From a bacterium (GTDB lineage: Bacteria; Vulcanimicrobiota; Xenobia; Xenobiales; JADMJV01), in assembly GCA_018780265.1 (NCBI GenBank), contig JADMJV010000013.1, forward strand, positions 204,907 through 263,802: 58,896 bases of DNA. The letters run 5' to 3'. Below the pieces are notes generated by a model. It ran no database searches. It was given only the letters and a program-made list of their open reading frames with translations, and was not told where the DNA came from. This document shows positions 8,413 to 16,936 of this stretch, piece by piece (position 1 is the first letter of the stretch; each line of letters starts with the position of its first letter). Both the position numbers and the translations under genes were made by a program.

Positions 8413-9788
8413 ACCGCCTGCGTATCGTCGCTGTCTGCCACCATCAACGGTTGCAGGCGGGGGCCAAAATCGCTGCCTCCAAGGCTGTCCTCCAGGGCCC
8501 GCCCGCCCTCCTCCACCGAAGGGTAACGCTGTAAGGGCTCACGATCCAACATTCGGGCCAGCACGCAGGCGGCGGAGGGGGGAAGCTCCGGGCGAAATTG
8601 CCGGAGGCCGGGGGCCGCTTGACTCAGGCGCAGCATCAACAGGGAAGTAACCTCCTGGTGTTCAAAGGGTCGGCGGCCGCACAGCATCTCGAAAGCCATA
8701 ACGGCCAGCGAATACTGGTCGGACAGGGCGGGCTCGTAACTGGTAGCCACCAGCATTTCTGGAGGCATATAAGCCGGAGTTCCCAGCGCCTGGCCAGGTA
8801 CAGTGAGCGACGCGAAGCGGTGCCCTTGGGCCAATCCAAAGTCCATCAATTTCACCCGATGATTGCGATTCACCATCACGTTAGCGGGCTTCAGGTCTCG
8901 ATGGGCAATGCCCAACTCGTGAGCGTGAGCCAGGGCGCGACGAAGGGAGGAAAAGACGCGGAGAAAGTCCGACCGGCCCATCCCACCCTTAGGAATCAGC
9001 CGCGCCAGGGTCTCACCCTCGACCACCTCCATGACCAAGAAGGGAAGTCCCGCTTGCTCGCCCCAATCGAGCACCCGAACGATGTTAGGATGATCCAGCG
9101 TGCACAACACGCTCACTTCTCTGGCGAATCGTTCTTTGAACGAAGCGGTCAACTGCTCCGGTCGGATGCATTTGATGGCCACCTGCTGGGCCATGTCCAG
9201 GCTGTCTTCAGGCACAGCCCGATATACGCTGGCCATGCCTCCCCGTCCCAGGGCTTGCACCACGCGGTAGCGGTCGATGCGGCTGCCTATCAGGGCATCG
9301 AAGGGCTCGCTCTGGATCAGTGCGTCCAGCTTCTGGTGACGCCTTTGCAGGCCTCTGCTGCGATAGGCTCTGATCAGGGCCCCGCCGATCAGGACCACAC
9401 TGCTCAGAGCAAGCAATTCCACTGGCCTGCGGTATTCGCGATAGATTGCGGCAGGCGAGGCCGGCCTCAGACGAATTTCCCCTGGATATCCCCCGCCCTG
9501 GATCTGATTCCAACTCAGTTCGATCTTTTGATCCCGATATCCGGCCAGATGAAAATGAAAAGGGATCGGTTCGTCCGGGTCCTGAACCCCCAGACTGGCT
9601 GCCTGGAGCAGGTAGGTGCCGGGCGCCATGGGGTCCTGTAGCTGGTTTTGCAGTAGCAGTTGTGCCTGAGGAGGGTGCACGGAAAAATGCAGGGGTATGG
9701 TGTGCAGGCGACGGGTTAGCACGGCCGTAGGGTCCTGGCCGTAAGCCAGGCCCACCAGCAACGCAACCAGCGCCACCAGTCGACCCAC
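8400..9788 (-). CDS. Second membrane Ser/Thr protein kinase, paralogue of the 5723 kinase
   Basis: GTG 9788 is preferred: it starts one base after the stop of the upstream pilus-like gene and creates a signal peptide or anchor (GRLVALVALLVGLAYG), giving 462 residues. A longer frame from 9866 would overlap that gene by 77 bases. An extracytoplasmic beta-rich domain (SVHPPQAQLLLQ, FHFHLAGYRDQKIELSW, EIRLRPAS) aligns with that of the other kinase. A transmembrane helix follows (VELLALSSVVLIGGALI). The kinase domain has GRGGMASVY, AIKCI, HRDLKPAN and DFGLAQ, so catalytic residues are intact. It is probably translated with the pilus-like gene, linking phospho-signalling to that structure. Confidence 0.87.
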   Translation of the reverse strand: MGRLVALVALLVGLAYGQDPTAVLTRRLHTIPLHFSVHPPQAQLLLQNQLQDPMAPGTYLLQAASLGVQDPDEPIPFHFHLAGYRDQKIELSWNQIQGGGYPGEIRLRPASPAAIYREYRRPVELLALSSVVLIGGALIRAYRSRGLQRRHQKLDALIQSEPFDALIGSRIDRYRVVQALGRGGMASVYRAVPEDSLDMAQQVAIKCIRPEQLTASFKERFAREVSVLCTLDHPNIVRVLDWGEQAGLPFLVMEVVEGETLARLIPKGGMGRSDFLRVFSSLRRALAHAHELGIAHRDLKPANVMVNRNHRVKLMDFGLAQGHRFASLTVPGQALGTPAYMPPEMLVATSYEPALSDQYSLAVMAFEMLCGRRPFEHQEVTSLLMLRLSQAAPGLRQFRPELPPSAACVLARMLDREPLQRYPSVEEGGRALEDSLGGSDFGPRLQPLMVADSDDTQAVQVF

Positions 9789-9789
9789 T

Positions 9790-11670
9790 TCAGGGTTGAA
9801 CCAGGGTTTCTCGGACCACCAGCTTGCGAGTTTTCTGGGACAACTGAACAAACTGGTTGGGATCAAAGCTCAGCCCCCAGCGGTCGGGATTCATCCAGGG
9901 CTTCCGTCCCCGGGCGTATTCTTCCTGATAGGCTTCCACCAGGGAGGGCAAGTAGGTTTGCCAGATCAGTCCTTGAACGGTCCTGATGTAACTGCTCGCA
10001 GCCGCTTGAAATCTGGGGTCCGAAGGGTCATCCAGGTCGATCGTCCCGGATTCTTCCACGTATTCCAGTGTCGCGACGCGATTGCCTGCAGCGTCGATGG
10101 TCTCGGTCATCACCGGGATCCTCCGAGGAGGCTCCACTATCTGGTAGGCGCGGATCGACTCCTTTCGGCTCGAGTTGTTCAGTACCGCCATGGCGTCCTG
10201 CAACGTTGAAAAGTTAAAAAAACGTCCACGGTTGACCAGGGCAAATTCAGGCAGGCCAATCTTATATTTCGGTTCCACCGTGTGGTCCGACGGCGTCATG
10301 GTGTACCTGTCTTGGGCGGCATCGAAGAAATCTTCCGGCTTGTTGCCGGAGCTGACCCGTATTTCGGCCGATTGGACCCGATCTGCCCGGAACCGTACGG
10401 CCGTATCAAACCCCGCCACCCAAGGAGTGGGAGAAAACCCCGAGTCCCACTCGCTGCTGACGATCGACGGGCAGTGGACTACATTGACCTGATCCAGCGT
10501 CACTTGCGCGGCCGAACCTGCGGAACCCACAGAATCGCCCGCCAGCACGGTGCCCAGCAAGGTGACTCGTTTGGCACTGAAGTTACCGCGGGTGTAGACG
10601 ATTCCTTGAAAAATGGACTTGTCTTGATCGGTGCCCTCGATCTCGATGTCCCCACCGGCCATCAGGGCTTCTTTTGCGTCGGCGGCAAAGCTAGAAACCC
10701 CTTCTATGCGGATTTTCCCGGTGGCAAAGACGCATCCCGTTCCGTGGATTCCTCCCTGCACCAGCAGGTCGCCGTCCACATACAGGTAGCCTCGTTGGAT
10801 ATGAAGGCCGCCGGTCACGTGCAGATCGCCCTGTCGTCGCGACACACCCCGGACTTGATACCGTCCCGTCGTTCCGTCGGAGATCACCAGGGTTTGACTG
10901 CGCTCGGCGGGGTCATAGTCGCCGATGGTAAAGTGCACCATTGGCGCCGGCGACGCATGTTCTTTGACGGCCCCGGCTACCTGAGTGAACTCACCCAGTC
11001 GCACTCCGCCCACCGATTCAACTCCGCCCGTGACCCTGGTGGGATGGTCGGCCGACGACTCCAGCACCACGGCCTCCTCGGAGTCCGAATTGGCGGCCAG
11101 ATAGCCATATTGCAACTGCTCGGGTGCGACGTTGCTCAATCCGTCGGCCAACAGCGAAGGGTCCTCCACGCCGGCCACCGTCATGCCACCCGTCGAAGTC
11201 ACCTGCCCGTTCGACACCAGGGCATAACGATAAGGGGGGACGTGGAGCAGGATCTCGCAACGCTTGACGATGCCGTTGTGAGATCCATAGCCCAAAACCT
11301 GCAGGGTCTCCGGGCCCAGCAAACGGTCGCTGGCTTGCTGCGACTGTTTTCCCATCAAGTTGTTGTAGGAGGGGTCAATGTTCCACCGGTCGGCCTGGCT
11401 CTCTGAAAAGGTCGCTCGGCCGTACGAGGACGGAGCGTTGCTCGGTCGATGGTCGATGCTGCCCCGCCAGGCCGGTTCTTCCATCAGCCTGGCCAGGGCC
11501 AGATTTGCGGCGGATTCGGCCAGATCTCCGGCCATCTTCTCGTTCACCATGCGACGACTCACGGTGAGGTGCGAAATGCTGTAACCAGACGCGGCGAATG
11601 TGAGAATGCCCAGAAGTGCGATAAAACAGAGAGTCCCTGCCAAACTGCTGGCTCGCCGGTGCTTGTTCAT
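9790..11670 (-). CDS. PilX-like pilus assembly or surface protein with N-terminal anchor
   Basis: 626 residues. An N-terminal hydrophobic helix (LAGTLCFIALLGILTFAASGY) follows a short basic leader (MNKHRRAS), as in PilX/GspK-type minor pilins. The classical G|FxxxE cleavage site is not evident. After it comes a helix with AESAANLALARL, typical of pilus assembly PilX N-termini. The middle (~300-400) contains repeated Gly-rich beta strands (GGLHIQRGYLYVDGDLLVQGGI, polymer-like beta-helix as in bactofilin-like or DUF-type pilus proteins). It faces the GspF and pilin genes across an 84-base divergent region, consistent with joint function. The precise family is not recognised. Confidence 0.65.
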   Translation of the reverse strand: MNKHRRASSLAGTLCFIALLGILTFAASGYSISHLTVSRRMVNEKMAGDLAESAANLALARLMEEPAWRGSIDHRPSNAPSSYGRATFSESQADRWNIDPSYNNLMGKQSQQASDRLLGPETLQVLGYGSHNGIVKRCEILLHVPPYRYALVSNGQVTSTGGMTVAGVEDPSLLADGLSNVAPEQLQYGYLAANSDSEEAVVLESSADHPTRVTGGVESVGGVRLGEFTQVAGAVKEHASPAPMVHFTIGDYDPAERSQTLVISDGTTGRYQVRGVSRRQGDLHVTGGLHIQRGYLYVDGDLLVQGGIHGTGCVFATGKIRIEGVSSFAADAKEALMAGGDIEIEGTDQDKSIFQGIVYTRGNFSAKRVTLLGTVLAGDSVGSAGSAAQVTLDQVNVVHCPSIVSSEWDSGFSPTPWVAGFDTAVRFRADRVQSAEIRVSSGNKPEDFFDAAQDRYTMTPSDHTVEPKYKIGLPEFALVNRGRFFNFSTLQDAMAVLNNSSRKESIRAYQIVEPPRRIPVMTETIDAAGNRVATLEYVEESGTIDLDDPSDPRFQAAASSYIRTVQGLIWQTYLPSLVEAYQEEYARGRKPWMNPDRWGLSFDPNQFVQLSQKTRKLVVRETLVQP

Positions 11671-11754
11671 ACCCTCGAGGATACCATCAAGTGCATAGCG
11701 AATCCATAGCCTGTTGCTAACGGACTGCTATGTCGCTGCAACTACTATGATTCT

Positions 11755-12813
11755 ATGAGCAAGAAACCACGATCACCAGGCGGCAACTCGCGTGCGGTAT
11801 TCTTTCGCTCGCTGGGCCTGTTGTGGCAGGTTGGCCTGCCCGTGGATCGCTGTTTGGATACACTCGCGAAAGGCTGTCCCGATGCTGCCCTGACTCATGC
11901 CAGCCGGCGGATGGAGGGAGGCATTCGCGGAGGACTCAGCCTGACTGACGCTATGGCCACCTGTCCCCACGTGTTTTCTCCCTTTCACTGCGAAGCCATC
12001 CGACTGGGAGAAAGCAGCGGTACCGTGGTCACGGCGCTGATGCGCCTGGCCGACCGGGAGGAGCGCTCGAATCGTCTGCAGATGCGCCTTAAGGCGGCAC
12101 TCCACTATCCTTGCCTGATCGCCGTCCTTTGTCTGGCCTTTGTCGTGCTGGCCCCGCCGCTGTTGTTCAAGAGTCTACTCCCTTTGTTGCAAGAAGGCGG
12201 TGCCTCCCTACCCGCGCCAACCCGGGTCTTTGTGGCCCTTTCGGTTTCACTTCGAGATGCCCGAGTCTGGCTGCTCGGAGGATGGATCGTGGCGGTTTGG
12301 GTGGCCGGGTTTCGCCGCTGGCATGCCCACCCACGCAACGCGCGCAGGCTGCGCCGGTGGTTGTTGGGGGTGCCGGTGCTGGGCAACTTGCTGAGGTGCC
12401 ATGCCCTGGCCGAGTTCGCCCGCGGTCTGTCTTTGCAGTTGGAAGTGGGCTGCGATACGCTCCAGGCGTTTCACCAGGCTGCCCGCTGCAGTCAGGACGT
12501 CGTTTTGATGCAAACGATCGAGGGCGCGTGCCAAAGATTGGTCCAAGGCGATGGTCTGGCCTGCAGTCTTGCGTCCACAGGGTATTTTCCGCCCACCTTT
12601 GTGCTGATCCTGCAGTCCGGCGAGGAATGCGGCGATGTGGTCCGTTCCGCCGCTCGGTTGGCGAACCTCTATGATGACCATCTTGAACACGTGGCCGGTC
12701 AATTTGCTGCCCTGGTCGAGCCTGCCGCCGTGATGCTACTGGGAGGGGCGGCGGCTTTGACCATCGTGGCTTTGGTGATGCCTCTCTTGAAGCTTGCCGA
12801 CGGGATGCTGTGA
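11755..12813 (+). CDS. Type II secretion / type IV pilus inner-membrane protein, GspF/PilC family
   Basis: 352 residues in two GspF repeats. The first has FFRSLGLLWQVGLPVD, GGLSLTDAM and EAIRLGESSGTV. The second has FARGLSLQLEVGCDTLQAF and ILQSGEECGDV. Three transmembrane segments are visible at ~120-145, ~172-190 and ~320-345. The protein is the platform subunit of pilus or secretion machines. The next gene starts inside its stop (GTGA overlap). No assembly ATPase or secretin is in this window, so the remaining machine must be encoded elsewhere. Confidence 0.87.
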   Translation: MSKKPRSPGGNSRAVFFRSLGLLWQVGLPVDRCLDTLAKGCPDAALTHASRRMEGGIRGGLSLTDAMATCPHVFSPFHCEAIRLGESSGTVVTALMRLADREERSNRLQMRLKAALHYPCLIAVLCLAFVVLAPPLLFKSLLPLLQEGGASLPAPTRVFVALSVSLRDARVWLLGGWIVAVWVAGFRRWHAHPRNARRLRRWLLGVPVLGNLLRCHALAEFARGLSLQLEVGCDTLQAFHQAARCSQDVVLMQTIEGACQRLVQGDGLACSLASTGYFPPTFVLILQSGEECGDVVRSAARLANLYDDHLEHVAGQFAALVEPAAVMLLGGAAALTIVALVMPLLKLADGML

Positions 12814-13196
12814 AAAGGCGACTCGGATATAGTTTGCTGGAAACCCTGATATCACTTTTTTTGCTGATTTTGGCTATTCTATTTTTGCTAAACCTGCTGC
12901 CGGGTGCGGTGGTGGCCACTCGCGCCACAGAATGTGAATTGACAGCCAATAGCCTGGCCGATTCCGCTTTGGAAGAAACTCGTGCCCGGGGATTTGAATC
13001 GCTGACTCTGGGGACGAGTTCTTTGACCGATACCGTTCGGGACGGCACGACCTATCATGGCCGTCTGACAATCTTTGCTCCCACCGACGCCAATCCTCAG
13101 TTCGCCCGCGGGATTCGGGTGGAGTTGTGGTGGGAGTTTGGCGGCCGGCGTCGAGATTTTGTGCGCCAAACGGTGGTCTCCCATGTCCAGAGCTAG
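12810..13196 (+). CDS. Type IV prepilin-like protein (PilV/GspI-type)
   Basis: 128 residues beginning with GTG at 12810, overlapping the GspF stop by four bases. The N-terminus VKRRLGYSLLETLISLFL is a classical prepilin leader: cleavage is expected after Gly6, and Glu lies at the +5 position, followed by a long hydrophobic helix. The C-terminal part is short and soluble with the sequence ELTANSLADSALEETRARGF. It fits a minor pilin of a pilus or pseudopilus. Confidence 0.8.
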   Translation: MKRRLGYSLLETLISLFLLILAILFLLNLLPGAVVATRATECELTANSLADSALEETRARGFESLTLGTSSLTDTVRDGTTYHGRLTIFAPTDANPQFARGIRVELWWEFGGRRRDFVRQTVVSHVQS

Positions 13197-13827
13197 TCGC
13201 GGGCATACCCTGATCGAAGTGGTGGTGGCCGCTTCACTCACTCTGCTGATCGGGTTGCTCTTTTTGAACGTATTGTGGCCTGCCATGCGCTCGACGGCCC
13301 GAAACGCCACGCGCATCTCTTTGCAGCAAAGTGCGCTGATGGGACTGAATCGCATCAGCAAAGATCTGCAGGCAGCTCCGCCCGCTGGGGTGGGACTGGC
13401 CGTGAATCCCACCGTGCTATCCGTCCACAAAATCGTGGACGTGGTGACCACCAGCCCGGTCAGCCAGATTTACGATGACCATCTGGTCGTTTATGCCTAC
13501 GACCCGGTCAAGGCCATTCTTCTCCGGCGAGTCTGGCCCGAGACGGAGGACCCAAATCAAACTCTGGACGGCATTCTAAAGCCTCCCACCCCTTTGTTGG
13601 CCGTGCGCCCCCTTCCCGGCAGTTTGGGCTACTTCGGTTCCCATCCGGGAGACAGGGATAGGAAGCTGTTGACCCAGATTCGCAGCTTCTCGATCACCTC
13701 GGCGGTCAGCCCCCCCCAGATCAGCCCGCCCCTCCGCTTGAACCTGGAACTCGAAGCCCCTCTGGCTGGCGGGGGTAGCTACCGATTCCTTATGAATCAG
13801 AGTGTTTCACTTCGGCAGGCGGAGTAG
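13183..13827 (+). CDS. Type IV prepilin-like protein (PilW/GspJ-type)
   Basis: 214 residues from ATG 13183, which overlaps the previous gene by 14 bases. The leader MSRASRG is followed by HTLIEVVVAASLTLLIGLL, a standard prepilin signal with Glu at +5. The size and the internal SALMGLNRISKDLQ segment resemble PilW/GspJ minor pilins. It completes a three-gene GspF-PilV-PilW set; its partners upstream include the divergent PilX-like gene. Confidence 0.8.
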   Translation: MSRASRGHTLIEVVVAASLTLLIGLLFLNVLWPAMRSTARNATRISLQQSALMGLNRISKDLQAAPPAGVGLAVNPTVLSVHKIVDVVTTSPVSQIYDDHLVVYAYDPVKAILLRRVWPETEDPNQTLDGILKPPTPLLAVRPLPGSLGYFGSHPGDRDRKLLTQIRSFSITSAVSPPQISPPLRLNLELEAPLAGGGSYRFLMNQSVSLRQAE

Positions 13828-13918
13828 CCCCGAGGCCGCACCGACTCCGCTATGCTTCGGCTATGAGGGCGTGAGTACAATTCACGGACCATCAATTTTC
13901 AGGGTAGAGGATACTCTC

Positions 13919-14671
13919 ATGAGAAAATTTTCCACGAGCGCCGCGCTGCTGGCATTGCTCCAGACCGTTGGCGCAGCGGGGGCGCCTATACTGGGTGTGA
14001 CGGCCTCCACGACCAACGGCACGAACGCCGGAAACATCCTGAATACCGCCAATGGCAGCGGACTGAACGGGGGGCAATTGCCAACGTCCACTCACAATGC
14101 GCCGGTTGTGGCCAATTGCTGGCAGACGGACGTCGCGACGGGAACCATCAACCTGACCTTTGCACTCAATGGACTCTTCGACGTGAGCGGCATGGCGGTA
14201 TGGAATGCCAACGGGACGTTTGGCCAGAGTTCCCGGGGAATTCGAGGGGTAACGGTGTTGTCTTCCGTGGGCGGACTGATCTTCAATCCAATCCTCGGTG
14301 CTCCCGCCGTGTTTTCCCAGGGCCCGGCATCAGCGCCCTCTTCGGCAGAAGTCTTCGCGTGGACCCCTGTGACAGCCACTCACGTTCGCTTTCTGGTCAG
14401 TTCGAACTACGGCTCTCCCTTGACGCTGTTCAATGAGGCTTTGTTCGATGGAAGCCGGCCTGCAGCGGCCCCAGAAGTCAATCGCGATGGGGCCCTCGTT
14501 CCGCTCTTCATGGTCTGCCTCGTTCTGCTCGGCGTCGCGCCCAACGGTAGGCCACGGATTGCTCACTGCAAGCCTCCGGCCCGCGGCTCCTGCTATCTTG
14601 GACGCGATGAGGTCATCCAGAGAAATCATGGTTACCAACACACCGTGCCAATCGACTTTCTAACAGCGTAG
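13919..14671 (+). CDS. Secreted beta-sandwich-like protein with PEP-CTERM-like tail
   Basis: ATG 13919 gives a signal peptide (MRKFSTSAALLALLQTVGAAGA) and 250 residues. The body looks like a discoidin or F5/8-type beta sandwich: VANCWQTD, LTFALNGLFDVSGMAVWN, RGVTVLSSV, then ATHVRFLVSSNYGSP. Near residue 190 a sequence APEVNRDGALVP followed by a hydrophobic stretch (LFMVCLVLLGV) and basic residues looks like a PEP-CTERM/VPEID-type sorting signal. An unusual hydrophilic tail of ~45 residues follows it, suggesting readthrough of a lost stop or a frameshift. Substrate and function are unknown. Confidence 0.6.
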   Translation: MRKFSTSAALLALLQTVGAAGAPILGVTASTTNGTNAGNILNTANGSGLNGGQLPTSTHNAPVVANCWQTDVATGTINLTFALNGLFDVSGMAVWNANGTFGQSSRGIRGVTVLSSVGGLIFNPILGAPAVFSQGPASAPSSAEVFAWTPVTATHVRFLVSSNYGSPLTLFNEALFDGSRPAAAPEVNRDGALVPLFMVCLVLLGVAPNGRPRIAHCKPPARGSCYLGRDEVIQRNHGYQHTVPIDFLTA

Positions 14672-14751
14672 CCACCAATGATGGTCGAGGTCCGTCAGTT
14701 GGCGCTGGCGGCGCTGGCTTTGCTCACTCCCCAGGTCCGTTCGCGCCTAAA

Positions 14752-15999
14752 CTAGACCACGCCGGCTTTGCGCAATTCGTCGGCCAGTCTCGAGGGTTGG
14801 CTGGAGATGTGGCAGGCTTTCTGTTGCACGGCCGACAGGGCGCCGCGGATGTCTTTGAGGCCGTGTCCGGTGACCACGCCCACCACTTTTTCGTGGGGTG
14901 CTATCAAGCCCGCCTGCAGGGCCGGCACCAGGCCGGCCACGGCGGCTGCACCGGCGGGTTCGGCGAAGATGCCGCTGGTGCGGGCCAGTTGCAGTTGAGC
15001 GGTGCGGATCTGGTCGTCGCTCACGGTGATAAAGCCGCCACTGCTGCCTTTGACCAGTTGCAGGGCCTGATGGGCCACCCGCGGTTCGCCCACGCAGATG
15101 CTGTCGGCATAGGTGCAGGCTTTCGGTTCGGCCTCCAGGTAACCGCGCTCATGGGCTTTGCTCAGCACGCTGGAGCCCACGGCCTGAACTCCGTAAAGTC
15201 GCGGAACTTTGGCCAGTAGTCCGGCTCGATACAGATCTTGAAAGCCTTTGCCGATGCCGCTGATGATGCAGCCATCGCCCACCGATACAAAGACGGCGTC
15301 GACCTGGGGCAGTTGCTCGAAAATCTCCAGCGAGACCGTTTTTTTGCCTTCCAAAGTGACGGGATTGTAGCCCGTGTTGCGGTTAAACCAGCCAAACTGA
15401 CGGGTGGCCTCCAGGCTCAACTCAAAGGCGTCGTCGTAGGTGCCGTCCACCAACAGCACCTCGGCCCCGTAGATAAGCAATTGAATGATTTTGGCCTCAG
15501 GGGCGCTGGCCGGCACAAAAATCACCGTGCGCAGTCCCACCGAGGCGCCCAGTCCGGCCAGCGAGGAAGCGGCATTGCCGGTGCTGGCGGCGGTGATCAG
15601 CTGGATGTTGCGATCGCGGGCGGCGGCGATGACGGCGGCGCTGGCCCGGTCCTTGAAAGAACCGGTAGGGTTGCGCTGGTCCTCTTTGATCCAGAGGTGG
15701 TCAAGGCCGGTGGCTGCGGCCAGTCGATCGACGCGACTGAGGGGGGTGTCGCCCACCAGCAGCGGGGGCAGCGAAGCGGCCGATCTGATGGGCAGCCAGG
15801 AGGCGTAGCGGGCCATGCCTTTCAAATCTCCTTGGGTCAACCGGGCCCAGGCTGCGGCCAACTTTGGATAGTCGTAGAGCATCTCGAGGGTGCCGGCGGG
15901 ACCGCAGCGGACGCAGTTGTAGAGAAACTCGCCGGGTGCTTCCAGGACGCACGCACAGGCCGAACAGCGCAGTTGGAGCAGCAAGGGATTGCACTTCAT
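14752..15999 (-). CDS. thrC: Threonine synthase
   Basis: 415 residues, a PLP enzyme that converts O-phosphohomoserine to threonine. An N-terminal zinc-ribbon-like region has two cysteine pairs (Cys12/15 and Cys29/32), as in the longer bacterial/archaeal threonine synthases. The PLP lysine is Lys116 in PTGSFKDR. The phosphate-binding turn STGNAASSL follows, and SVGDGCIISG further on. The C-terminus (VVTGHGLKD) matches the family. It lies 42 bases downstream of the glutaminyl cyclase gene on the same strand. Confidence 0.92.
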   Translation of the reverse strand: MKCNPLLLQLRCSACACVLEAPGEFLYNCVRCGPAGTLEMLYDYPKLAAAWARLTQGDLKGMARYASWLPIRSAASLPPLLVGDTPLSRVDRLAAATGLDHLWIKEDQRNPTGSFKDRASAAVIAAARDRNIQLITAASTGNAASSLAGLGASVGLRTVIFVPASAPEAKIIQLLIYGAEVLLVDGTYDDAFELSLEATRQFGWFNRNTGYNPVTLEGKKTVSLEIFEQLPQVDAVFVSVGDGCIISGIGKGFQDLYRAGLLAKVPRLYGVQAVGSSVLSKAHERGYLEAEPKACTYADSICVGEPRVAHQALQLVKGSSGGFITVSDDQIRTAQLQLARTSGIFAEPAGAAAVAGLVPALQAGLIAPHEKVVGVVTGHGLKDIRGALSAVQQKACHISSQPSRLADELRKAGVV

Positions 16000-16041
16000 A
16001 GCGTTCCCTTCGTGCCGCCAGCAGCGCCGAACCTGCCGGTC

Positions 16042-16875
16042 TCAGGGGCCCTGGCGAATTTTCACCTGGAAGAGCTTGGGCCATTTTTTTCCAGTCACCC
16101 AAAGCTTTTTGGAAGCCGACTGATAGGCGATGCCGTTGAGCACATCGGCATTTTGCGAATCGGCGTTGGAGAGAAGACCGGTGAAGTCGATCAAGGCGCG
16201 CACGTTGCCGCCGTCTGGGTCGACCACGGCCACCGCCGGGGACCCATAAAGATTGGCGTAAATTTGCCCCTCCACCCATTCCAGTTCGTTGAGTCGGGGC
16301 ACGGGCTCTCCATTGCGGGTTACACTGATTTCGCGTTTGACCTGAAAGCTGGTCGGGTCGCGCAAGACCAGTTTGTCACTGCCGTTGCTCATCCACAGGT
16401 CGCCGCTGGGGTCGCTGCACAATCCCCAGCCTTCGCCCTCGTATTTGAAGGTCTTGAGCGGTTTTAGTTGGGCGTCGTAGGTGTGGCATAGATGGCTGTC
16501 CCAGGTCAGCCAAAAGTAAGTGCCCCGGCTGAAAGCCAGCCCCTCGCCAAATTCGTCGTCAGGCAGGCGGTGGATCACTTGGAATTTGCCGCTCTCCAGG
16601 TCCACTTTGCGCAGCGTCGACTGTTTGCGCAAGCCGGTGGTCTCCCACAACTGGTCTTTGGGGTCCATCCACAGGCCCTGGGTAAAGGCCTGAGGGTCAT
16701 GGGGATAGCGCTGCACTACCTCGTAGCTCCAGGTTTCTGCCGGTGGAGCCGGAGTGGCCGTAGCTGTAGCCGTGGGCGAGGCCGCAGGGGACACGGGGGG
16801 CAGAGGGGCGGAAGCCAGGGGAGGGGTAGGAGCGGCCGCGCAACCGGCCAGCCAGAGGGCGAGAAACCAACGCAT
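16042..16875 (-). CDS. Glutaminyl-peptide cyclotransferase, lipoprotein
   Basis: 277 residues from ATG 16875 (a TTG lies six codons upstream). The leader MRWFLALWLAGC contains a lipobox (LAGC), so the protein should be a lipid-anchored periplasmic protein. A Pro/Ala/Thr-rich linker covers ~15-45. The enzyme domain follows the plant/bacterial beta-propeller glutamine cyclotransferase pattern: RYPHDPQAFTQGL, GEGWGLCSD, LNELEWVEGQIYANLY and VLNGIAY. It forms pyroglutamate at the N-terminus of proteins with Gln or Glu. The link with the downstream threonine synthase is only by position. Confidence 0.87.
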   Translation of the reverse strand: MRWFLALWLAGCAAAPTPPLASAPLPPVSPAASPTATATATPAPPAETWSYEVVQRYPHDPQAFTQGLWMDPKDQLWETTGLRKQSTLRKVDLESGKFQVIHRLPDDEFGEGLAFSRGTYFWLTWDSHLCHTYDAQLKPLKTFKYEGEGWGLCSDPSGDLWMSNGSDKLVLRDPTSFQVKREISVTRNGEPVPRLNELEWVEGQIYANLYGSPAVAVVDPDGGNVRALIDFTGLLSNADSQNADVLNGIAYQSASKKLWVTGKKWPKLFQVKIRQGP

Positions 16876-16936
16876 GGGAGGGGCCGTTCGCAATTCCCCG
16901 CAGGCCTTCCTGGGCGGGGGACGGAAGAGTGCGGCT

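Noticed and set aside
10282..11406. Long plus-strand open frame opposite the PilX-like gene
   Set aside because: Antisense shadow in GC-rich DNA; its translation has no domain pattern, while the opposite strand has a membrane anchor and family-like sequence.
14678..14755. 25-codon ORF with a hydrophobic middle after the secreted protein gene
   Set aside because: Too short, no ribosome site, overlaps the thrC stop; likely chance.
15238..16467. Plus-strand open frame over threonine synthase and the glutaminyl cyclase
   Set aside because: Spans two well-supported genes on the other strand; composition is Gly/Ala/His-rich without motifs.
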